The position numbers and the translations under genes are program-made. From Olsenella sp. An290 (GTDB taxonomy: Bacteria; Actinomycetota; Coriobacteriia; Coriobacteriales; Atopobiaceae): DNA of 64,000 bases. Position 1 is the first letter of the stretch, and each line of letters begins with the position of its first letter. The notes under the pieces are model-generated. The model made no database searches and was not told the DNA's origin. It was given only the letters and a program-made list of their open reading frames with translations. Positions 15,975-24,625 of this stretch are shown here, one piece after another. The DNA is taken from the NCBI RefSeq assembly GCF_002159535.1, contig NZ_NFIU01000001.1, positions 248,001-312,000 on the forward strand, given 5' to 3'.

Positions 15975-17687
15975 ATGAGCGAGAAGAACCTTGGCGAAAA
16001 GAATGCGAGCGAGAAGAACGTGGCGGCCCGGCCCGACCCCAAGAGCCTCTACGACGCCGTCATCATCGGCGGCGGCCCGGCCGGTCTCACGGCGGCCCTC
16101 TACCTTGCGCGGGCGCGCTACCGCGTGCTCGTGGTCGAGCGCGAGACGTTCGGCGGACAGATCACCATCACGAGCGAGGTGGTGAACTACCCCGGCGTCC
16201 TCTCCGCGAGCGGCGCCGAGCTCACCGAGACCATGAGGCGGCAGGCCGAGTCGTTCGGCGCGGAGTTCCTGCTCGCCGAGGTGACGGGGCTCGACCTGGC
16301 GGGCGACGTCAAGCGCGTGAGCACCTCGCGCGGGGAGCTCTCCTGCCTCGCGGTCCTTCTCGCCACCGGGGCGAGCCCGCGCCGCCTGGGGTTTGCCGGC
16401 GAGGAGGAGTTCCGCGGGCGCGGCGTGGCCTACTGCGCCACCTGCGACGGCGAGTTCTTCACGGGAAAGCGGGTCTTTGTGGTGGGCGGCGGCTTCGCCG
16501 CGGCCGAGGAGAGCGTCTTTCTCACCAAGTACGCGAGCCACGTGACCGTGCTCGTGCGCGAGGACGACTTCACCTGCGCGCCCGCCGCGGCCGAGCCCGC
16601 GAAGAGCCACCCCAAGATCGACGTGCTCTACAACAGCGAGCTCGTGGAGGCGGGCGGCGACGAGGTCGGGCTCCGGTACCTGCGCTACCGCAACACGCGC
16701 ACCGGCGGGGAGACCAGCTACGAGGCTCCGGCGGGCGAGACCCTCGGCATCTTCGTCTTTGTGGGCTACGCGCCGGCGACGGGGCTCGTGCGCGGGATAG
16801 CCGAGCTCGACGAGCGCGGGTACGTCCTCACCGACGAGCGCCAGATGACCTCGGCGGACGGCCTCTTTGCCGCGGGCGACGTCTGCGTGAAGACGCTGCG
16901 CCAGGTGGCGACGGCCGTGGGGCAGGCCGCCCAGACCGCGACGGACATGGAGCGCTACCTCAAGGCCGCGCAGGAGCGCACGGGCCTCGTGCCCCAGGCG
17001 CCGGCGTCGCGCCCGCGTGCCTCCGAGGAGCCGAAGGGGGAGCGCCCGGCCGCCCAGGACGACGGGTCGCTCCTCACGCCGGAGATGAGGGCGCAGCTCG
17101 ACGCGGTCTTCTCGCGCATGGAGCGCCCGCTCGTCCTGCGACTGCACCTCGACGATGGTCCGGTCTCGGCCGAGCTTCGGGCCTACATGGAGGAGCTGGC
17201 CGCGCTCACGGACAGGCTCTCTGTGGAGGTGGCGCCCGCGGGCGAGCTGCCCGCCGAGGAGCTGCCCTGCGTGCGCGTGTGCCGCGAGGACGGCGCGTGG
17301 ACGGGCCTTGCCTTCCACGGCGTGCCGGGCGGCCACGAGTTCACGAGCTTCGTGCTCGGGCTCTACAACGCGGCCGGCCCCGGGCAGCCCATCGCGGACG
17401 CGGACCGCGCCGCGGCGGAAGGAATCGCCGAGGACCTGCAGATCACGCTGCTCGTCTCGCTCTCGTGCACGATGTGCCCGGACACCGTGGTGGCCGCGCA
17501 GCGCATCGCCGCGCTCAGCCCGCGCGTGACTGCGGAGGCCTACGACGTGGCGCACTTCGGCGCGCTGCGCGACCGCTACCGCGCCATGAGCGTGCCGTGC
17601 GTGGTCATCCGCCATGCGGACGGTCGCGAGCACGTGACCTTTGGCAAGAAGGGCGTGGCGCAGCTGCTGGAGGAGATCGGGCGGTAG
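15975..17687 (+). CDS. AhpF-type peroxiredoxin reductase with swapped domain order
   Basis: 570 aa. After a 24-residue leader rich in EKN comes a thioredoxin-reductase module: FAD site VIIGGGPAGLTAALYLA, redox pair CATC (154/157), NAD(P)H site VVGGGFAAAEE. From about residue 375 to the end is a tandem thioredoxin-fold module with SLSCTMCPD (Cys498/501) and GHEFTSFVLGLYNA, which matches the N-terminal module of classical AhpF. The order is thus reversed relative to the enterobacterial protein. The downstream position from ahpC supports the role. Start ATG 15975 follows AAGGAGC. Confidence 0.88.
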   Translation: MSEKNLGEKNASEKNVAARPDPKSLYDAVIIGGGPAGLTAALYLARARYRVLVVERETFGGQITITSEVVNYPGVLSASGAELTETMRRQAESFGAEFLLAEVTGLDLAGDVKRVSTSRGELSCLAVLLATGASPRRLGFAGEEEFRGRGVAYCATCDGEFFTGKRVFVVGGGFAAAEESVFLTKYASHVTVLVREDDFTCAPAAAEPAKSHPKIDVLYNSELVEAGGDEVGLRYLRYRNTRTGGETSYEAPAGETLGIFVFVGYAPATGLVRGIAELDERGYVLTDERQMTSADGLFAAGDVCVKTLRQVATAVGQAAQTATDMERYLKAAQERTGLVPQAPASRPRASEEPKGERPAAQDDGSLLTPEMRAQLDAVFSRMERPLVLRLHLDDGPVSAELRAYMEELAALTDRLSVEVAPAGELPAEELPCVRVCREDGAWTGLAFHGVPGGHEFTSFVLGLYNAAGPGQPIADADRAAAEGIAEDLQITLLVSLSCTMCPDTVVAAQRIAALSPRVTAEAYDVAHFGALRDRYRAMSVPCVVIRHADGREHVTFGKKGVAQLLEEIGR

Positions 17688-17709
17688 GCCGGGCTCGGGA
17701 GGGGCTGGC

Positions 17710-17800
17710 GAGAAGGGCGTCGAGCTCCGCGACGTACGCTTCTCGTATGCCGAGGGTGGCGACGAGGTGCTGCGCGGCGTCTCCCTCCGCATGGAGCTGG
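17710..17800 (+). pseudogene. Fragment of an ABC transporter ATPase
   Basis: In one frame this reads GVELRDVRFSYAEGG followed by DEVLRGVSLRMELG, the start of an ABC ATPase domain before Walker A. It is cut off after about 30 residues, with no start or Walker motifs. Probably debris. Confidence 0.5.
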
Positions 17801-17863
17801 GCATTGTCTGCCCGGCCCATCAAGATGACGCGCGGCGGCTGCCTCACGAAGAGCCCCACCAGC

Positions 17864-17932
17864 GAATTGCGCCAATAGGCCACCAGAACTTGCGGTAATC
17901 GACTAGTAGAACATGCGATAATTGACCAGTAT
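17864..17932 (+). repeat. Three 23-bp direct repeats before the ATPase remnant
   Basis: Units at 17864-17886, 17887-17909 and 17910-17932, with shared pattern GAA-TTGCG-AAT-GAC-AGTA; the first is the most diverged. They end 28 bases before the ATG at 17961. They may be an operator array for this ATPase or the HipB partner. Confidence 0.55.
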
Positions 17933-17960
17933 CGGGTAGACGACAGGGAAGGGGGCCAAT

Positions 17961-18398
17961 ATGATCGAACGTGAGATGACGGCAAAGCTGCTCGAGCTCG
18001 CCGGGCAGTATCCCATCGTGTCGATTACCGGTCCCAGGCAGAGCGGTAAGAGCACCCTTGCCAAGAGCTCCTTCCCTGATTACGAGTATCTATCCTTCGA
18101 GAATCCTGATGTCCGGAGTTCGTTCGAGGATGATCCGGTGACCTTTCTCAGACGTCATGGGTCGCACGTCATCTTTGACGAGGCGCAGCGCGTCCCAGAG
18201 CTCTTCTCGTATCTGCAGGGGGTCGTCGACGAGTCGGGACAGCTCGGGCAGTTTGTCATCACGGGCTCTCAGAACTTCCTGCGCGTTGCTCGCATTCTGG
18301 GTTTGCTGCAGGGCGTCGAGGACGCAACCGACCCGCTGAACACGCCTATCGGCCGTGCACGGGCGGAGCAGGACGTGCCCAAGCGCGTGAGGAGGTGA
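17961..18398 (+). pseudogene. Chimaeric remnant: AAA ATPase 5' end fused to hipB 3' end
   Basis: 145 codons. Residues 1-110 are the start of an AAA/DUF4143 ATPase: P-loop GPRQSGKST, Walker B VIFDEAQ, sensor FVITGSQNF. The family is normally about 380-450 residues. After about residue 111 the sequence changes to GLLQGVEDATDPLNTPIGRARAEQDVPKRVRR-like, typical of a HipB-like C-terminus, and ends five bases before a hipA remnant. A deletion has joined the two genes. A product could still be made from ATG 17961. Confidence 0.65.
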
Positions 18399-18402
18399 GG
18401 GC

Positions 18403-18890
18403 ATGCAGCTCGACGTTACCGTTCAGATCGAGGGCGAGGACGTCCTGGCGGGAAGGCTGTATCAAAACGTTCGTCACGGCGATGAGACGGCGACCTTCTC
18501 TTATGCGACCTCTTATCTGGATGACGCCCGCGCCTTCACACTAGCGCCGGACATGCCGCTCGGCCCGGGGACTTTTCACTCCGGGAGACGTCCGGCTGGA
18601 GGCTCTCGCCCGCATTCGACGTGAACCCCACGCCAGGCTCCGAGCCCAAGTTCCTCGCGACTGGCCTCGAGTTCGGCGCGCGTGAAGCAGAACCGGAGCT
18701 GGCGTTCGAGGTTCTCGACTTCTTCCGTCTGAGTCTCGCCGAGGCGCGTGACGTCGCGTCCCGTATGGCGTCGGCCCTCTCTGGTTGGCGCAGGCAGGCC
18801 CGAGCGGACGGCATATCCGAGGCGTCCATCGACTACATGGCAGACTGTTTCGAGGCCGGTGTTCGTAAGTTGAGGGCGCTCTCTCGGTAG
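18403..18890 (+). pseudogene. hipA remnant with internal deletion and frameshift
   Basis: Starts like HipA with IEGEDVLAGRLYQNVRHG and FSYATSYLDD, then breaks near 18570. A second frame from about 18600 to 18890 carries the HipA C-terminus (NPTPGSEP, VASRMASALSGWRRQA). The kinase core of roughly 250 residues is missing, so the toxin is dead. The HipB tail just upstream supports an ancestral hipBA pair. Confidence 0.7.
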
Positions 18891-18901
18891 GCGCCATCAC
18901 C

Positions 18902-19549
18902 TCACGGAAGTCTGAGGGCAAGAACCATCGCGGCGAACATGACCGTGAAGACGAGGTTGCTCCACCCGCCAAAGAGGACGCAGCGCGCCGGCTGCGGCAC
19001 GCGCATCCACGCAAGGCCGAGAAAGCTCGTGACCAGCGGCGTGAGGACGACAAACCACGCGGGAAAGACCGTCTGTCCCAGCACTATGGCAACGCCGAGC
19101 ACAACAAAGCCCAGGTACATGGGTACGGTGGCAAACCGCATGACAAACATGATGTTGCCAGCGACCTCGTCATACAGCTCTTCTCGCCCTGCCTTGGCGA
19201 TGACGGAGAGATAGACATACTGGGCGTGATAGGCGCCGCCGCAGATGAGGGCAAGGGCGAGCAGCGCCGCGGCCAGCCAGACGAGCCAGTCCATCTCTCC
19301 GCGCGCGACGAGCGCAAGCCCGGCAAATCCGAGCACGTACAGGAACGCCGCGACCGGCCCAAGCACTCCTCCAAGGCGCACGCGACCGGCGGGCACGTCG
19401 CGCATGATGCGCATGTACGGCCTGAGCGTCCCGTCCATGTCGTAGGCGCCGGGCGTGAAGTAGAGCAGCATGTCCCCGGCAAACATGAGAAGCGAGCCCA
19501 GGAGTCCCAGGGCGAGAAGAACGAGCGTCAACGGCATGGCGCATCCCAT
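18902..19549 (-). CDS. Six-helix membrane protein, function unknown
   Basis: 215 aa with about six membrane segments and a periplasmic or cytoplasmic patch DMLLYFTPGAYDMDGTLRP after the first. No transporter motif is seen. Start taken as ATG 19549; ATG 19537 is an alternative and ribosome sites are weak for both. It faces the hipA debris tail to tail and is separated from the flavodoxin gene by a strong hairpin. Confidence 0.6.
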   Translation of the reverse strand: MGCAMPLTLVLLALGLLGSLLMFAGDMLLYFTPGAYDMDGTLRPYMRIMRDVPAGRVRLGGVLGPVAAFLYVLGFAGLALVARGEMDWLVWLAAALLALALICGGAYHAQYVYLSVIAKAGREELYDEVAGNIMFVMRFATVPMYLGFVVLGVAIVLGQTVFPAWFVVLTPLVTSFLGLAWMRVPQPARCVLFGGWSNLVFTVMFAAMVLALRLP

Positions 19550-19567
19550 CCATCGCGGGCGTCAGAT

Positions 19568-19596
19568 GGTCCCGGAGCCCTCTCGGCTCCGGGACC
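19568..19596 (-). terminator. Strong hairpin after the flavodoxin gene
   Basis: Perfect 12-bp stem GGTCCCGGAGCC/GGCTCCGGGACC with a 5-base loop, 13 bases beyond the stop of the flavodoxin gene. No T tract, so its role as a terminator is likely but not certain. Confidence 0.6.
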
Positions 19597-19609
19597 TCGG
19601 CTTGAGCCA

Positions 19610-20038
19610 TCACGCCTCGACGAGGCTCCTTGCGGCCGCCTCGAGCTCGGCGACGGCATCGTCATCGGGGGCCTCGTTGGCGATCACGGTGCAGACTACG
19701 TTCACGCCAGCCCTCTCCGCGTCTGCCCGCCAGGTCTCCATCCACTCGCCGGTGCCCCAGCCGTAGCTGCCGAACAGCACCACGGGCTTGTCGCCCAGCG
19801 CGCCCACGCACGCCTCCCAGACGGGCTCGAACTCGTCGGACTCCAGCTCCTCGGCGCCCATGGCGGGGCAGCCAAAGGCGAGCGCGTCATAGTTGGGCAC
19901 ATCTTCCGCCGAGAAGTCTGCGACGGGCACGACGCGAGCTTCGGCCCCCGCGTCGGCGATGCCCGCCTCGAGCGCATGGGCCATCTCCTCGGTGTTGCCC
20001 GTTCCCGTCCAGTACACGATCGCGATGTTCTTGCTCAT
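19610..20038 (-). CDS. Flavodoxin
   Basis: 142 aa, typical short-chain flavodoxin. The FMN phosphate loop is IVYWTGTGNTEEMA at residues 7-20, and the ring-binding loops are near GCPAMG and GSYGWGTGEW. It carries electrons in place of ferredoxin when iron is short. Coupled in an operon with the upstream DUF3793 gene (38-base gap). Start at 20038 follows GGAGGGAGACTT. A GTTAG-type dyad upstream of the operon hints at metal control. Confidence 0.92.
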   Translation of the reverse strand: MSKNIAIVYWTGTGNTEEMAHALEAGIADAGAEARVVPVADFSAEDVPNYDALAFGCPAMGAEELESDEFEPVWEACVGALGDKPVVLFGSYGWGTGEWMETWRADAERAGVNVVCTVIANEAPDDDAVAELEAAARSLVEA

Positions 20039-20076
20039 GGAAGTCTCCCTCCGTCGTGCGGGCTCAGCCGCCCCTG

Positions 20077-20745
20077 TTATGCCGTTGCCATCCGGAGAAG
20101 CCCCCGCAGGGGCGTTCCCTCGGAGTAGAGCCTCTTGATCTTGAGCTCCTCGCGCTCGAGCTCCTTGAAGCGCCGCAGCGCCTCGTCTACGTCTCCGTAG
20201 ACCTTCCAACGTCCGCACGCTCGAGCCCCCTGGCCCCCGTCTGACATGAAGCCGTCGACGTCCTCGATGGGATAGCCGAGGACAAAGCCGATCTCGTGGG
20301 GAAAGGGGGCCCTGTTGCCGTAGTAGGCGCGCAGGCGGCGCCGGAGCTCTCCCATGAGTGCTCCGCTGCGAGAGGGGAGGCGGTTCTTGGCGAGAAACGG
20401 CCTCGCGTCTGCGCCGGAGAGAAGGCGCCGGATGTGGCGCGGGCGCCAGACGAGCAGCATCGCTCGCCCTTCTCGCCATCCCAGCAGGGAGACTCGCACA
20501 CCGAAGCGTCGGAGGTGCCACGCGTAGGTCCCTATGAGGGTCTTTACATGAAGGCGGCGCATGGATGCCGGGCGCGCGGCATCGTCGGGCGGCATCCGAA
20601 AGCCAAAGACTGCGGCGGGCTTGCGTCCCGCAAGCACGATGCCCGCCTGACAGACGAGACAGCGCACGAACCTCGCCTCAAGATGCTCCTGAGGCGAGGC
20701 GTCGCTGGCGTCAATGGCAAGGCAGATGTCCATTCCCTGACCCAT
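20077..20745 (-). CDS. DUF3793 family protein
   Basis: 222 aa. Matches DUF3793, soluble proteins often encoded beside flavodoxin: CLVCQAGIVLAGRKPAAVFGF, LGWREGRAMLLVW, FPHEIGFVLGYPIEDVDGFM. Molecular role unknown; genomic pairing with flavodoxin and metal-transport genes suggests a part in iron metabolism. Start ATG 20745 lies three bases after GGAGG; ATG 20733 is possible. First gene of the operon. Confidence 0.8.
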   Translation of the reverse strand: MGQGMDICLAIDASDASPQEHLEARFVRCLVCQAGIVLAGRKPAAVFGFRMPPDDAARPASMRRLHVKTLIGTYAWHLRRFGVRVSLLGWREGRAMLLVWRPRHIRRLLSGADARPFLAKNRLPSRSGALMGELRRRLRAYYGNRAPFPHEIGFVLGYPIEDVDGFMSDGGQGARACGRWKVYGDVDEALRRFKELEREELKIKRLYSEGTPLRGLLRMATA

Positions 20746-20756
20746 ACGCCTCCAAT

Positions 20757-20774
20757 AGTTAGCTAGTACTAACT
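20757..20774 (-). promoter_or_regulatory. AGTTAG/CTAACT dyad upstream of DUF3793-flavodoxin
   Basis: AGTTAG (20757-20762), six bases, CTAACT (20769-20774), with another half-site GCTAAC at about 20799. Resembles the dyad at 24567-24582. The half-site recalls DtxR/IdeR boxes, although the spacing differs from the classical 19-bp site. Confidence 0.5.
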
Positions 20775-20817
20775 CTAGTGAGCATAGAGTAAACCAGAGC
20801 TAACATATTGTCCATGG

Positions 20818-20843
20818 TCCAAAAGGGGCTGTCCCCTTTTGGA
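20818..20843 (-). terminator. Hairpin terminator of the ABC transporter operon
   Basis: TCCAAAAGGGG/CCCCTTTTGGA, 11-bp stem with a 4-base loop, beginning at the base next to the stop codon at 20844. T run within the stem on the transcribed side. Its AAAAGGGG...CCCCTTTT core recalls the REP-like units elsewhere. Confidence 0.65.
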
Positions 20844-22577
20844 TCACAGCGCCCAGTCCGCGCTCTCGGTCTGCAGGCGCACCATGCGGGCGAAGAGGCC
20901 GCCCGCGGCGAGCAGCTCCTCCGGCGAGCCCTGCTCGGCCACGCGGCCGTCCTCGAGCACCACGATCTTGTCCGCGCTCATGACGGTGCGCATGCGGTGC
21001 GCGATCACGATGACGGTCTTGCCGGCGAGGAGGCGGCTGAGCGCATCCTGGACCTCGGTCTCGTTTTCCACGTCCAGACTCGCCGTCGCCTCATCGAGCA
21101 GCACGATGGGCGCATCCTTGAGCAGCGCCCGGGCGATGGAGATGCGCTGGCGCTCGCCGCCGGAGAGGCGCGCGCCGTTCTCGCCGATCATCGTGTCGTA
21201 GCCCTGCGGCAGGCGGCTTACGAACTCGTCGCAGTTGGCCGCCCGCGCCGCCGCGAGCACCTCCTCGTCGGTGGCACCGCGGCGTCCCAGGCGGATGTTG
21301 CCCATCACCGTGTCGTCAAAGAGCAGCACGTCCTGGAAGACCACGGAGAAGTCGGCGAGAAGGACCTCGGAGTCCACGGCCGCCACGTCCACGCCGCCCA
21401 CGGTGACGCGGCCCGCGTCGGCGTCCCACAGGCGCGCGGCCAGGCGGGCGCAGGTGGACTTGCCGGAGCCGGACGGTCCCACGAGCGCCGTGACCTCGCC
21501 CTCGCGCGCCGTGAACGTCACGCCGTCGAGGACCTTCTCGCCGCCGTCATAGGAGAAGGACACGTCCTCGAAGGCGACGTCATGACCTGCCGGCTCGTAC
21601 TTCTCGCCGCCCTGCGCGAGCGGCTCCTCGTAGAAGCTCTTCATGCGCGCTGCGGCCGTCTTGGCCGAGAAGAGCTCGGCGATGAGCATGAGGCACTGGT
21701 CGAAGGGTGCGTAGATGCGGCTCACCACCAGGAGGAACGCGAAGAGTGTCATGAACGTGCAGGAGCCCTCCAGGATGAGCGAGGCGCCCACGAGTACCGT
21801 GGTGGCAAGGCCCAGGCGCAGCACGATCTGGGCTCCGTTGACGGCGATGCCGCACGCGATCTCCGAGCGGGCGGCCTGGCGCTCCGCGGCGTCGACGTCC
21901 GCATGGATGTGCTCGAGGTAGCGCTCCTCTTGGTTGGTCGCGCGCACCTCGCGCACGCACTCAAGCGCCTCCTGGATGTCCTCCGAGGTGGCAAGGCCGC
22001 GCATGCGCGTGGCCTCCATCATGGGCTGGAGCGCGCGGCGCGCGCCGAAGAGGATGGCGAGCCCCACCGGGCAGCTCCAGAGCGACGCGAGCGCGAGCCG
22101 CCAGTCAAAGGAGAACAGGCAGACGGCCGCCACGGCGAGCGTGATGTAGGCGCCGTAGAGCTCGGGCAGAACGTGGCTGTAGGCGTGCTCGGTGGTCTTG
22201 ACGTCGGTCATGAGGGTCTCGGTGAGGTCGGCGAGGTCGCGGCGGCCGAAGAAGCCCAGGGGCAGCTTGCGCAGGCGCTCGGCGAGACCGATGCGCTGCC
22301 GGCCGCTCTCCTTGTAGATGACACCGTACTGGTAGTAGTAGGCCTGGTACTCCGCGATGAAGAGGACGACGATGAAGGCCACGAGCCCTGCCGCGTAGGG
22401 TGCGAGCCCAGGCAGCGGCGCGCCCTCGGTGAGGTGCGCCACGAACGCCTCCATGGCGAGGTAGGTCATGCCCACGCCCGCGAAGACGGCGAGGTTGGCC
22501 ACGGCCGTCCATGCGGCGCCGCGCTTGACGTTCCTCACGCCCTCGTCGGTGAGGGCGTACTTCTCCTTGATGCTCAT
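20844..22577 (-). CDS. ABC transporter permease/ATPase, YbtQ/IrtB-like half
   Basis: 577 aa half-transporter: six-helix domain (residues about 25-300), Walker A GPSGSGKST, signature LSGGERQR, Walker B IVLLDEATA. It forms a heterodimer with the product of the gene immediately upstream. Together with a divergent AraC regulator this is the layout of YbtPQ-type siderophore importers, but exporters share the fold. Start ATG 22577 follows GGGAGGTTGAG. The two cistrons touch (one-base gap). Confidence 0.85.
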   Translation of the reverse strand: MSIKEKYALTDEGVRNVKRGAAWTAVANLAVFAGVGMTYLAMEAFVAHLTEGAPLPGLAPYAAGLVAFIVVLFIAEYQAYYYQYGVIYKESGRQRIGLAERLRKLPLGFFGRRDLADLTETLMTDVKTTEHAYSHVLPELYGAYITLAVAAVCLFSFDWRLALASLWSCPVGLAILFGARRALQPMMEATRMRGLATSEDIQEALECVREVRATNQEERYLEHIHADVDAAERQAARSEIACGIAVNGAQIVLRLGLATTVLVGASLILEGSCTFMTLFAFLLVVSRIYAPFDQCLMLIAELFSAKTAAARMKSFYEEPLAQGGEKYEPAGHDVAFEDVSFSYDGGEKVLDGVTFTAREGEVTALVGPSGSGKSTCARLAARLWDADAGRVTVGGVDVAAVDSEVLLADFSVVFQDVLLFDDTVMGNIRLGRRGATDEEVLAAARAANCDEFVSRLPQGYDTMIGENGARLSGGERQRISIARALLKDAPIVLLDEATASLDVENETEVQDALSRLLAGKTVIVIAHRMRTVMSADKIVVLEDGRVAEQGSPEELLAAGGLFARMVRLQTESADWAL

Positions 22578-24500
22578 CTACTCAACCTCCCGTGAGACCG
22601 TGCAAGGGGGACAGTCACTTTCGCACGGCGAGCTCGTGCGAAAGTGACTGTCCCCCTTGCACGCTGTCCCCTTTGTCTCACCGCTCGTGATGCGCCAGCT
22701 CACGGACTTCTCGTAGTCGGCCCACATGCGGGCGTAGAGGCCGCCCGCCGCCAGCAGCTCGTCGTGCGTGCCCTGCTCGACCACGCGCCCGGCATCGAGC
22801 ACCACGATCTTGTCGGCGTTCCGCACCGTGGAGAGGCGGTGCGCGATCATGAGGACGGTGCGGGGCGAACCATTGCGCCCGCGGGCGAGGCGCTTGAAGG
22901 CGGCCTGGATCTTGACCTCGTTCTCCGGGTCGGCGAAGGCCGTCGCCTCGTCGAGCACCACCACGGGAGCATCCTTCAGGATGGCGCGGGCGATCATGAG
23001 GCGCTGCACCTCGCCGCCGGAGAGGTGCGTCCCGCCCGTCCCCACGAGCGTGTCGGCGCCCTGGGGCAGCTTCTCCAGGATGTCCGCGCACTGGGCGGCC
23101 TCAAGGGCGGCGAGCGCCTCCTCGCGGGTGGCCTCGGGGCGCGCGGCGCGCACGTTCTCCAGGATCGTCTGGCGGAAGGGCCGGTTGGCCTGGAAGACAA
23201 AGGCCACGCGGTCCATGAGGTCGTGCGGGTCCATCTGGCGCACGTCCACGCCGCCGAGCGTCACGCGCCCCGAGTCCACGTCCCAGAAGCGCGGCACGAG
23301 GCTCGCCGCCGTGGTCTTGCCGCCGCCGGAGGGGCCCACGAGCGCCACCGTCGCGCCGGCGGGCACCTCAAAGCTCACGTGGTCGAGCGCCGGGGCGTCC
23401 GAACCCTCGTAGGAGAAGGTCACGTCCTCGAAGCTGATGGCATTGCCCTCGGGCGCGCGAGGCGCGGCGGGAGCGGCGATCACGGGCGCCGCGAGCACCT
23501 CGTCCACGCGGCTGACGGCGTCCGCCGCCGACTGGAACGCCTCGGACATGAACATCACGCGCGTCATCGCGGTGGGGATCACGGCCGAGAAGATCGCGTA
23601 GAACGCGACGTTGGCCAAAAAGCGCGCAAAGTCCCCCTCGCCGGGCGCAACGAGGATCGCCACCGGCACGAGGAAGATCGCGACTCCGTTGATGATGGTG
23701 AGCGAGAGCGACTGCGGCGTCTGGCACCACTTGACGGCGTAGTCCTGCGCGAGCCGCGTGAACTCCTCGATGGCGTCATGGAACGCGCGGAAGCTGTAGA
23801 CCGTCTGCTGGAACACCTTGACCACGGGGATGCCGCGCACGTACTCGGTGCCGGTCTTGTTCATCTTGACGAGCGACTCCATGTAGCGCGTCATGAAGTC
23901 CATGCCACGCCCGCCCATCATGTAGAACATGCAGCCGAGCGAGATGATCACCGCGACAAGGCACGCGAGACCGAGCCGCCAGTCAAAGACGAAGAACAGC
24001 ACCAGCATGCCCAAGATCATGGCGATGCTGCCCGCGGTGTCCGGGAGCTTGTGGGCAAGCAGCCCCTCGGTCTCGGCGGCGCAGCCGTCCACGATGCGGC
24101 GAAGCGCGCCGCTCGCGTGCGTGTCGAAGTAGCCGAGGCTCGCGTGCATGAGGTGGTCCGTGGTGCGCTTGCGCATGTTGGACGCGCAACGGAAGGCCGC
24201 GAGGTGCGTGCACATGAGGCCGGCGAAGTAGAGAAGGATGCTCGCGGCCGCAAGGCCGAACGCCCACCAGCCGTACGCGGCGATTCCGGTGGCCGCGCCC
24301 CAGTCGGGCGCCACGGCGATGAGGTCGCGCGCCACGAGCCAGACGCAGACGTACGGGCCAAAGCTCACGAGCATAGATACCGCCGAGAGCGCGCAGCCCA
24401 GGTACGTGAGCGCTCGGCGCGGACCGGCGAAGGCGAGCAGGCGGCTCACGGCGCCCTTGCCGCGGGCGCCGCCCGTCCCGGTCACTTGAGAGTCAGACAT
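22578..24500 (-). CDS. ABC transporter permease/ATPase, YbtP/IrtA-like half
   Basis: 640 aa. Membrane domain residues about 20-320; Walker A GPSGGGKTT, signature LSGGEVQR, Walker B VVVLDEATA. First gene of the transporter operon, with a GTTAGC/GCTAAC dyad 67 bases upstream of its start. The last 30 or so residues (from about GTACKGDSHF) are encoded by the double REP-like hairpin at 22600-22662, so the repeat has extended the C-terminus up to the next gene. Confidence 0.85.
   Translation of the reverse strand: MSDSQVTGTGGARGKGAVSRLLAFAGPRRALTYLGCALSAVSMLVSFGPYVCVWLVARDLIAVAPDWGAATGIAAYGWWAFGLAAASILLYFAGLMCTHLAAFRCASNMRKRTTDHLMHASLGYFDTHASGALRRIVDGCAAETEGLLAHKLPDTAGSIAMILGMLVLFFVFDWRLGLACLVAVIISLGCMFYMMGGRGMDFMTRYMESLVKMNKTGTEYVRGIPVVKVFQQTVYSFRAFHDAIEEFTRLAQDYAVKWCQTPQSLSLTIINGVAIFLVPVAILVAPGEGDFARFLANVAFYAIFSAVIPTAMTRVMFMSEAFQSAADAVSRVDEVLAAPVIAAPAAPRAPEGNAISFEDVTFSYEGSDAPALDHVSFEVPAGATVALVGPSGGGKTTAASLVPRFWDVDSGRVTLGGVDVRQMDPHDLMDRVAFVFQANRPFRQTILENVRAARPEATREEALAALEAAQCADILEKLPQGADTLVGTGGTHLSGGEVQRLMIARAILKDAPVVVLDEATAFADPENEVKIQAAFKRLARGRNGSPRTVLMIAHRLSTVRNADKIVVLDAGRVVEQGTHDELLAAGGLYARMWADYEKSVSWRITSGETKGTACKGDSHFRTSSPCESDCPPCTVSREVE
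22600..22662. repeat. Double 27-nt REP-like hairpin inside the 3' end of an ABC gene
   Basis: Unit GTGCAAGGGGGACAGTCACT and so on at 22600-22626, its exact complement at 22636-22662, and a 9-base spacer with GAGCTC. Followed by a third partial GTCCCCTTT. Lies in frame within the upstream gene. Confidence 0.85.
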
Positions 24501-24566
24501 CGAAGCCTCCCTGTCCTCGAGTCTTGATTGACGTTCCGCCGCACCGTATCATGGGAGCCGTTGATT

Positions 24567-24582
24567 GTTAGCTGTGGCTAAC
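24567..24582. promoter_or_regulatory. GTTAGC/GCTAAC dyad between ABC operon and AraC gene
   Basis: Perfect dyad GTTAGC-TGTG-GCTAAC in the divergent promoter region, followed by an extra TAAC. Candidate site for a DtxR-like metal repressor or for the adjacent AraC protein. Similar dyad at 20757-20774. Confidence 0.55.
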
Positions 24583-24625
24583 TAACATCGGACGATTCCT
24601 CAAGGGAGATGGACGAACCCTCAAG

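Noticed and set aside
15318-17804. 828-codon open frame on the minus strand opposite ahpC and the AhpF-type gene
   Set aside because: Shadow of high-GC coding sequence; composition is Arg/His/Leu-rich and unlike a protein, and both genes on the plus strand have clear motifs.
20808-24527. Two long plus-strand frames opposite the ABC transporter pair
   Set aside because: Antisense shadows; the minus strand encodes complete Walker and signature motifs.
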